Shown here in pieces: positions 1 to 4,553 of a stretch of 5,457 nt of DNA. Position numbers and translations under genes: made by a program. Location: contig CAJUQM010000090.1 of assembly GCA_910588005.1 (NCBI GenBank), positions 1 to 5,457 of the forward strand. Direction: 5' to 3'. Under the pieces are notes generated by a model. That model was not told the origin of the DNA, did not search any database, and saw only the letters and a list, made by a program, of their open reading frames with translations. This DNA is from an uncultured Oscillibacter sp. (GTDB lineage Bacteria > Bacillota > Clostridia > Oscillospirales > Oscillospiraceae). Numbering within the stretch: the stretch's first letter is position 1; each line of letters opens with the position of its first letter.

Positions 1-820
1 AGGTGACCAGGGTGTCCGTGTGGTTGGCGGGGTCGCCCTTGGTCATGGTCCAGATGATGGGGAAGGAGTTAAACACGTAGATGATGTTCAGCACGGTGGA
101 GACCGTCAAAGACGATTTCACCAGAGGCAATGTGATGCTGAACAGCTTTTGCCAGTAGTTGGCCCCATCCACCGTGGCGGCCTCATAGTAGGACCCGTCG
201 ATGCTCTGGAGGCCGGAGAGAACGCAGAAGGTGACAAAGGGAATCGTGACGAAAATGCCGCAGGCGATCTCCCAGGCGAAGTAGGCCTCCGGCGTGGGGG
301 TCCAGTTCTTCGCCTGGCTGATGAGGCCCAGCTTTAAAAGGAGGGTGTTCAGCGTGCCGTAGTCGGTGTTGATGATGAAGTTCCAGGCGCTGGCCTGGAT
401 CACCAGCGTAGTGGCCCAGGGAAAGACCACAATGGCCCGGGCGATCTTCCTCCCGCGGAACTTATTGTTCAGCACCAGGGCCAGCATAAAGCCCAGCACA
501 GTGGAGAGAACCACCACGGCCACCGTCCACACCAGGGTGTTTTTCAAAACCAGGCTAAAGGAGGGATTGTTGATGACCTTTACAAAGTTCTCAATGCCGT
601 TGAAGCCCTTGATCTTTCCCGCCCGGCTGACGTCGCTCATGGCCATCTGGAACACGGACAGGATGGGGATCAGGATAAAGACCGCCATCAAAATCACACT
701 GGGCGCGATCCAGATATACGGCTCAACTTTTCGGAACAGCTTTTTCCCGGAGCTACCGGAAGTTTTTTTCTTCATTGGCTCTTTTTTCTTTGCGGGAACG
801 GCTTGTGTTGCTGCGTTCAC
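1..820 (-). CDS. ABC sugar transporter permease, MalF/UgpA type (partial, C-terminus beyond window)
   Basis: Inner-membrane subunit of a carbohydrate ABC importer. It forms half of the translocation pore and takes solute from the neighbouring lipoprotein. The 273 codons visible contain a Lys-rich cytoplasmic N-terminus (residues 11-31), then hydrophobic spans near 36-57, 93-117, 126-150, 182-205 and 232-256. The loop EAATVDGANYWQKLFSITLP (213-232) is the EAA motif that docks the ATPase. The final visible residues (HTDTLVT) match the region just before the last span of this family, so about 30-40 residues are missing beyond base 1. The GTG start at 820-818 is chosen because GGAGG (832-828) lies 7 bases upstream. 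An in-frame ATG at 775 has a much weaker site. The gene follows the solute-binding protein after a 169-base spacer, and a second permease would be expected next. The family is certain; the substrate is not readable from the permease. Confidence 0.93.
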   Translation of the reverse strand, partial: MNAATQAVPAKKKEPMKKKTSGSSGKKLFRKVEPYIWIAPSVILMAVFILIPILSVFQMAMSDVSRAGKIKGFNGIENFVKVINNPSFSLVLKNTLVWTVAVVVLSTVLGFMLALVLNNKFRGRKIARAIVVFPWATTLVIQASAWNFIINTDYGTLNTLLLKLGLISQAKNWTPTPEAYFAWEIACGIFVTIPFVTFCVLSGLQSIDGSYYEAATVDGANYWQKLFSITLPLVKSSLTVSTVLNIIYVFNSFPIIWTMTKGDPANHTDTLVT

Positions 821-834
821 GGGGACACCTCCCT
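821..834 (-). promoter_or_regulatory. Ribosome binding site of the permease gene
   Basis: On the minus strand AGGGAGGTGT (834-825) contains GGAGGTG, a near-complete match to the 16S rRNA tail. It is spaced 7 bases (counted from GGAGG) from a GTG codon. It decides the GTG start at 820 over the later in-frame ATG at 775. Confidence 0.75.
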
Positions 835-902
835 AATAAATCTTGACATGCTCGCCTTCCGGCCGCTTTCCAAAGGAGGGGCAGTGTAATTGTTCCACCC
901 TT

Positions 903-967
903 GGAAAACGGCTGGAAGAAACCGCGGACCGGACCAAGCCGGCCCGGCCCGCGGCTGTGCGTTTTCC
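903..967 (-). terminator. Large GC-rich stem-loop between solute-binding protein and permease (attenuator or 3' stabiliser)
   Basis: Seen in sequence: an outer perfect 8-bp stem (903-910 GGAAAACG with 960-967 CGTTTTCC) encloses an inner stem of CCGCGG (922-927) with CCGCGG (949-954). The inner stem continues past one mismatch into CCGG (929-932) with CCGG (944-947). On the minus strand the inner hairpin is followed by TTTCTTCC, only a weak U-tract. It starts 23 bases after the stop of the solute-binding protein gene. Inference: a leaky terminator or an RNase-blocking 3' structure that keeps binding-protein mRNA more abundant than permease mRNA, a common arrangement in ABC sugar operons. The structure is clear; its role is not proven. 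Confidence 0.55.
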
Positions 968-989
968 TATTTCAGGCGTTTTTCGTCCC

Positions 990-2276
990 TCAGTTGGGGA
1001 GGCTGGCCTGGAGGGTATTCAGCAGCTCGGCAACATCGCCGCCCAGCAGCGCGTGCTGCTCCACGTCGATGACGCCCTGCTTCACGTCCGCCCACTCGGC
1101 CTTGGCGGTGGGATAGAACTTGCAGCTGCCCACGATCTCAACCCAGGGAGCCATGCTGGCGTCGGCTGCGGCCACGATCTCGCCGCCGGCGGAGGTGGCG
1201 GGCAGGAAGCCCTCCATCAGCACCCAGTCAGAGTACCGGGCGTCGTCATAGAAGTAGTCGAAGAAGGTCTTGATGGCCTCAAGCTTCTCGTCGGAATGGC
1301 CGTTGTCAAAGCACATGAAACGGTCCATAACGCCGGCGGAAACAGAGGGATTGCCGCCGTTGGTGGGAATAGCGGCAAAGGCATAGTTAATGGTGCTGCC
1401 GCCCTCTTTGATGTAAGTGGGAATGCTGTTGGGACCAATCATCATGGCCAGCTTGCCGGCGCCAAACAGGTCCTGCAGGGTATAGCGGGTCTCGTTGGCG
1501 GGGTCGGAGTTGGTGTAGCCGTCCTTCACCAGGCTGATGGCATACTCAATGGCCTCCACATTCTCGGGGGTGTCCAAAGTCCAGTTGCCCTCGGCGTCGG
1601 TAAAGTCGCCGCCGTTGTTCCAGATGTAGTAGGCAAAGGCGGCCTGGCCTTCGTCGGTGGTCATGTCAATGCCCCAGGGATAGATGTTGGAATCATAGGC
1701 CTTGATCTTGGCGCAGGCGTCCCGCAGCTCATCCCAGGTCGTAGGAACTTCCACGCCGGCGGCTTCCAGAATGTCCACATTGTAGTACATCGCGCGGGCG
1801 GAGGCCAGGTCGGGAATGGCCCAGACCGTGCCGTCGATCTCGGACTGCTCCAGGAAGGCGGGATACATCTTGGCGTAGGTCTCGGGGGAGACAAACTCCT
1901 CGGCGGGCAGCAGCAGGTCGTCAGCCTGATAATCGGCGAAGACGTCGATATTCAGGATGTCGGGGGCGCTGTTGCCGGAGATGCGGGTGTTGACCACGGT
2001 GTAGATGTCGTTCCAGGAGACGACCTCCACCGTCAGATCAATGTTATCGTGCTCGGCGTTGAAGTCGGTCACGAAGTCGGCCCACCACTGCTTGGTGTTC
2101 TGGCCATACTCGGCAGCGATGACGTTGACGGGAATCTTCTCAGCGGAGGGTTCAGGCGCGGGTTCATTGTTCTCCGCGGGAGGGGTGTTTTCGGCGGGGG
2201 GGTCCGTTTTGCCGCCGCAGGCCACCAGGGCCAGAGCCATTACCAGAGCCAGCAGCAGCGCAAGAAATCTCTTCAT
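990..2276 (-). CDS. ABC transporter sugar-binding lipoprotein (extracellular solute-binding protein, family 1)
   Basis: Captures a carbohydrate outside the cell and delivers it to the membrane permease. From the chosen start the protein is 428 residues, usual for the family. It begins MKRF, then a hydrophobic signal (4-19) and lipobox LVAC with the lipidated Cys at 20. A Pro/Glu/Ala linker (about 24-44, two PPAEN repeats) tethers the mature domain. The family stretch YNVDILEAAG followed by VPTTWDEL is the typical hinge-proximal segment, and Trp/Tyr-rich stretches (QWWADF, AYYIWNNGG) are typical of sugar binders. Two ATGs are possible, at 2282 and 2276. AGGAG (2288-2284) sits 1 base from the first and 7 from the second, so 2276 is preferred. 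Stop is TGA at 992-990. It is the first gene after the promoter region and precedes the permease. Sugar specificity cannot be read; amino sugars or host-glycan oligosaccharides are suggested only by the nearby kinase. Confidence 0.93.
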   Translation of the reverse strand: MKRFLALLLALVMALALVACGGKTDPPAENTPPAENNEPAPEPSAEKIPVNVIAAEYGQNTKQWWADFVTDFNAEHDNIDLTVEVVSWNDIYTVVNTRISGNSAPDILNIDVFADYQADDLLLPAEEFVSPETYAKMYPAFLEQSEIDGTVWAIPDLASARAMYYNVDILEAAGVEVPTTWDELRDACAKIKAYDSNIYPWGIDMTTDEGQAAFAYYIWNNGGDFTDAEGNWTLDTPENVEAIEYAISLVKDGYTNSDPANETRYTLQDLFGAGKLAMMIGPNSIPTYIKEGGSTINYAFAAIPTNGGNPSVSAGVMDRFMCFDNGHSDEKLEAIKTFFDYFYDDARYSDWVLMEGFLPATSAGGEIVAAADASMAPWVEIVGSCKFYPTAKAEWADVKQGVIDVEQHALLGGDVAELLNTLQASLPN

Positions 2277-2283
2277 TTTCATT

Positions 2284-2288
2284 CTCCT
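2284..2288 (-). promoter_or_regulatory. Ribosome binding site deciding the start of the solute-binding protein
   Basis: AGGAG on the minus strand, within AAAGAGGAGA. It is 7 bases from the ATG at 2276 but only 1 base from the ATG at 2282, so the downstream ATG is the likely initiator and the protein starts MKRF rather than MKMKRF. Confidence 0.7.
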
Positions 2289-2368
2289 CTTTACAAAAAT
2301 ATGTGGTGAAAATCGCCTCAGGAAGCTCCATACGGGAAATAATCCACAAAGGCATTTCCATAATATAG

Positions 2369-2402
2369 ATTATACTTGTTCATTCTGCGAATAATAGGTC
2401 AA
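2369..2402 (-). promoter_or_regulatory. Candidate promoter of the ABC importer operon
   Basis: On the minus strand a perfect TATAAT (2374-2369) lies about 92 bases upstream of the binding-protein start. At the optimal 17-base spacing the -35 position reads CTATTA, a poor match. A better -35-like TTGACC (2402-2397) is 22 bases away, too far for normal sigma-70 use. A strong -10 with a defective -35 is the usual shape of an activator-dependent promoter, which fits the AraC-type gene immediately upstream. The 5' untranslated region would be roughly 85 bases. Inference from motifs only. Confidence 0.5.
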
Positions 2403-2420
2403 AGAGTTCACTTTATAGAA

Positions 2421-2453
2421 AAATCGTACGAACCGTGAAAGTTCGTACGATTT
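2421..2453 (-). terminator. Rho-independent terminator after the PocR-AraC regulator
   Basis: A perfect 13-bp inverted repeat (2421-2433 with 2441-2453) has a 7-base loop. It begins 9 bases after the regulator's stop codon. On the minus strand the stem runs into TTTTTCT (2423-2417), as expected of an intrinsic terminator. Each arm contains the self-complementary octamer TCGTACGA, so the element could also bind a dimeric protein. It separates regulator transcription from the importer promoter. Confidence 0.75.
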
Positions 2454-2462
2454 CGTAATCGA

Positions 2463-3329
2463 TTAGCTGGGATTTGCCCCCCCGCTCCGGCCGTTCTTCC
2501 GAAAGGCGCTGGGGGTGCTTCCGGTAACCGTCCGGAACACCTTGGAGAAATAGTTATAATCGCTGATGCCCACCATCTCCCCCACTGCGGAGATCGGCAG
2601 ACTGCTCTGGAGCAGCAGCCGCTTGGCCTCGCCGATCCGCCTCTGGGCGATGAGGTAGGACAGTGTCTGTCCGCCGGAGAGTTCCTTGGCCAGGGCGCAC
2701 AGCTTTGTGCGGCCGATCCGCAGCTCTTGGGAGACGGAGGCCAGAGACAGTCTCTCCATATAGTGCTGGTCCAGATACTGGCTCAGCTTTTGCAGATCGG
2801 TCTGCTCCGCAGAGAGAATCATCCCCTTGAGCTGGATATAAGACGCCAGGGCCTCCAGGGTTTCGGCATAGGCCCTCAGCTCGGCGGCGGAGTACTGCCG
2901 GAACTGGAAAAAGGCGGGGCGCAGCGCCTCCGCCCCGCCTGGATACCACGCCAGCAGCGGGCGGCTCTTCTCCCACTGCTCTTCAATGGGGGAGTCATCC
3001 AAATAGCAGCCGAAGGCCAGATAGGCCAGGGGGCGCTTTTTATCGAAGAGGGGCATGATGGCCTCACAGATCCCGGCGTGGCAGCGGTAGAACTGGAAGC
3101 CCTTCTCCGCGGTGTAGCGCTGGATCTTACAGCGGTCACAGGCGACACAGCGCTCATGGCCCTCCGGCAGATCGTTCAGCATCCGGCAGAAGGGCGGGTG
3201 GCCTTTGAATAAATTGATGTCCCGGCCCTCCGGGTCCAGTATATTGGCGGGCAGTCCGGTGAGAATATTGAGGTTGGCGATCAGACTGCGCAGCCGCTCC
3301 TCATCAAACAGAATATTCATATCCGCCAT
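2463..3329 (-). CDS. AraC-family transcriptional regulator with N-terminal PocR sensory domain
   Basis: Ligand-responsive DNA-binding protein of 288 residues, probably an activator. Residues about 9-170 form a PocR-type sensor with the family's conserved Cys cluster: C61, C64 and C67 (CVACDRC), then YRCHAGICEA with C83 and C88, followed by IMPLF and the segment LAYLAFGCYL. The C-terminal part (about 175-280) is an AraC/XylS DNA-binding domain with two helix-turn-helix units. The first is near 195-217 (LSLASVSQELRIGRTKLCAL). The second is near 244-278, ending with the hallmark ISDYNYFSKVFRTVTGSTPSAFRK. The ATG at 3329 is preferred because GGGGGTGA lies 7 bases upstream; an ATG at 3320 lacks such a site. 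The gene lies between the kinase operon and the importer operon on the same strand, so it most likely controls one or both. PocR itself responds to 1,2-propanediol, but the ligand of this protein is unknown. Confidence 0.92.
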   Translation of the reverse strand: MADMNILFDEERLRSLIANLNILTGLPANILDPEGRDINLFKGHPPFCRMLNDLPEGHERCVACDRCKIQRYTAEKGFQFYRCHAGICEAIMPLFDKKRPLAYLAFGCYLDDSPIEEQWEKSRPLLAWYPGGAEALRPAFFQFRQYSAAELRAYAETLEALASYIQLKGMILSAEQTDLQKLSQYLDQHYMERLSLASVSQELRIGRTKLCALAKELSGGQTLSYLIAQRRIGEAKRLLLQSSLPISAVGEMVGISDYNYFSKVFRTVTGSTPSAFRKNGRSGGANPS

Positions 3330-3336
3330 CCACGCT

Positions 3337-3348
3337 TCACCCCCCCCC
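3337..3348 (-). promoter_or_regulatory. Ribosome binding site with G9 tract before the regulator
   Basis: On the minus strand nine G residues (3348-3340) run directly into TGA (3339-3337), giving GGGGGTGA. This can pair with the 16S tail UCACCUCC if one G-U wobble is allowed. It sits 7 bases from the ATG at 3329. The homopolymer could vary in length by slippage, which would change the spacing on its upstream side or the pairing strength. Confidence 0.45.
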
Positions 3349-3361
3349 GGCCGGATAGACA

Positions 3362-3389
3362 GCGCTCTGCCCCGGCCGGGGCAGAGCGC
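3362..3389. repeat. Perfect 28-base palindrome (2 x 14) downstream of the kinase gene
   Basis: GCGCTCTGCCCCGG (3362-3375) is followed at once by its exact reverse complement (3376-3389). As RNA it would form a very stable stem with a tetraloop-sized cap. On the minus strand it is the second of two hairpins between the kinase stop and the regulator start, and it is followed by TGTCTATCC rather than a clean U-tract. Likely part of a termination or mRNA-end region; a protein site is also possible. Confidence 0.6.
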
Positions 3390-3392
3390 ACA

Positions 3393-3410
3393 TGGGGAGG
3401 CGCCTCCCCA
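3393..3410 (-). terminator. Second perfect palindrome (2 x 9), probable end of the kinase operon
   Basis: TGGGGAGGC (3393-3401) is followed directly by its reverse complement (3402-3410). The stem can be lengthened past a small bulge by GCAC (3388-3391) with GTGC (3413-3416). On the minus strand this is the first structure after the kinase stop codon, 27 bases downstream, and AAAAGCAC precedes it. On the plus strand it is followed by TTTTCC, so it might also stop antisense transcription. The hairpin is certain, but without a strong U-tract on the minus strand terminator function is only likely. Confidence 0.5.
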
Positions 3411-3437
3411 CAGTGCTTTTCCAATGTTTACCGCCTG

Positions 3438-4553
3438 TCAACGTCTGCGGCATTCGCCGACAATGGCCTGCAATTCATCCCAATGCAACTCCATATCCGC
3501 CACAAGCTTGCACTGGGTGCGGCAGCGGTCCAGGTTCTGCCGCTCCCGGCTGATGTGGAAGTACTCGTCTCCCACCAGGTAGTCGGTGAGGAAGCGGATG
3601 CCGCACTCCAGCGTCATCAGCTTGGCTCCCCAGGGCAGATACCGGACCTCCGCATCCGTGAGGGAACCGCCGGTCCCCTCTAAAAACGCCCTGGTGTACA
3701 CAGCAAAGAGGTCCACATCCAGATTGACCTTGTCGAGGTCCGTCTCATCCTCAGCACTGTGATTGGCGCCGAAGCGGATGGAATCCCCAAAGTCGTAAAT
3801 CACCAGGCCCGGCATCACAGTGTCCAGGTCGATGATGCACATGCCCTCCCCGGTAACTCCGTCCATGAGGACATTATTCAGCTTGGTATCGTTGTGGGTC
3901 ACGCGGACAGGCAGCTTTCCCTCCCGCATGGCGTCCAGGGCCACGGAGCAGTCCGCCTCCCTGGAGAGCATGAAATCGATCTCCGGCCGGCACTCCTTGG
4001 CCCGGCCCAGCTTGTCCGCCGCTACGGCGGCCTTCAATTTGGCCAGCCGGTCCTCCGTGTTGTGGAAGTTGGGAATCGTCTCATACAGTGTCTCCGCCGG
4101 GTAATCCTTCAGCAGCTGTTGGAAGCGGCCAAACGCCCGTCCGGAGGCCGCAAACAGCTCCGGTGTGTCCGCCGCCTGGTGGCAGACAGTGCCCTCCACA
4201 AAGGGATAGAGCCGCCAGGCGCCGCCCTGGCTGTCGGTATAATAGGGTTCTCCGTTTTTGGGCCGGACAACCTTCATCGCCTCCCGGCTGCGGTCGCCGC
4301 CGCGCCTTTCCACCTCCCGGCCCAGGTACTCCGTGACGCCGATGATGTTCTCCATCAGCTGATCAGGCCGCTTAAAGGCTGCGGCGCTCATGCGCTGGAG
4401 AATGAAGCGGCGGCAGCAAGCGTCCTCCGGCTGGGTATGGACGCAGAAGGTGTCATTGATATGCCCCTGCCCATAGCGGATGGCGCCTACCACGGGAGCA
4501 CCGAAATCAAAGGCGTTCAGCACCTCCTGCAGGGTCTGTTCTGCCTGAACCAT
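3438..4553 (-). CDS. NahK-like anomeric sugar kinase (N-acetylhexosamine 1-kinase family, APH fold)
   Basis: Predicted to transfer phosphate from ATP to the anomeric hydroxyl of a free sugar in the cytoplasm, giving a sugar-1-phosphate. The 371 residues match the usual length of N-acetylhexosamine 1-kinases (about 360). An N-terminal glycine-rich loop (YGQGHINDTF, 27-36) is typical of this branch. The catalytic loop THNDTKLNNVL (219-229) carries the HxDxxxxN signature, with H220, catalytic D222 and N227. IDLDTVMPGL (241-250) supplies the metal-binding Asp pair, followed by YDFGDSIRFGAN (253-264). The ATG at 4553 overlaps the last base of the upstream nucleotidyltransferase stop (TGATG), so translation is probably coupled. 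An in-frame upstream ATG at 4658 would overlap that gene by about 106 bases with no family-like sequence, so it is rejected. GlcNAc/GalNAc is the best substrate guess, but related kinases may use other hexoses. Aminoglycoside resistance is unlikely given the sequence branch and gene pairing. Confidence 0.85.
   Translation of the reverse strand: MVQAEQTLQEVLNAFDFGAPVVGAIRYGQGHINDTFCVHTQPEDACCRRFILQRMSAAAFKRPDQLMENIIGVTEYLGREVERRGGDRSREAMKVVRPKNGEPYYTDSQGGAWRLYPFVEGTVCHQAADTPELFAASGRAFGRFQQLLKDYPAETLYETIPNFHNTEDRLAKLKAAVAADKLGRAKECRPEIDFMLSREADCSVALDAMREGKLPVRVTHNDTKLNNVLMDGVTGEGMCIIDLDTVMPGLVIYDFGDSIRFGANHSAEDETDLDKVNLDVDLFAVYTRAFLEGTGGSLTDAEVRYLPWGAKLMTLECGIRFLTDYLVGDEYFHISRERQNLDRCRTQCKLVADMELHWDELQAIVGECRRR

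Noticed and set aside
20..836. Two plus-strand open frames opposite the permease
   Set aside because: The minus strand encodes the permease with transmembrane spans and the EAA motif through this whole stretch; the plus frames are shadows.
843..848. TTGACA on the plus strand as a -35 box
   Set aside because: No TATAAT-like hexamer follows at 16-18 bases and no plus-strand gene is present to be transcribed.
843..2309. A 488-codon open frame on the plus strand across the solute-binding protein gene
   Set aside because: It is antisense to a well-recognised lipoprotein gene. Its translation is Gly/Val/His-rich with no domain, and it arises from the G/C-ending codons of the real gene.
2348..2361. 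Possible CcpA (cre) catabolite site after the importer -10
   Set aside because: The minus-strand sequence matches the cre consensus at only part of its positions and lacks the central CG, so it is not supported.
3438..4553. Aminoglycoside resistance phosphotransferase
   Set aside because: The fold is shared, but GHINDTF, HNDTKLNN and DLDTVMPGL are typical of the N-acetylhexosamine 1-kinase branch, and the gene is coupled to a sugar nucleotidyltransferase.
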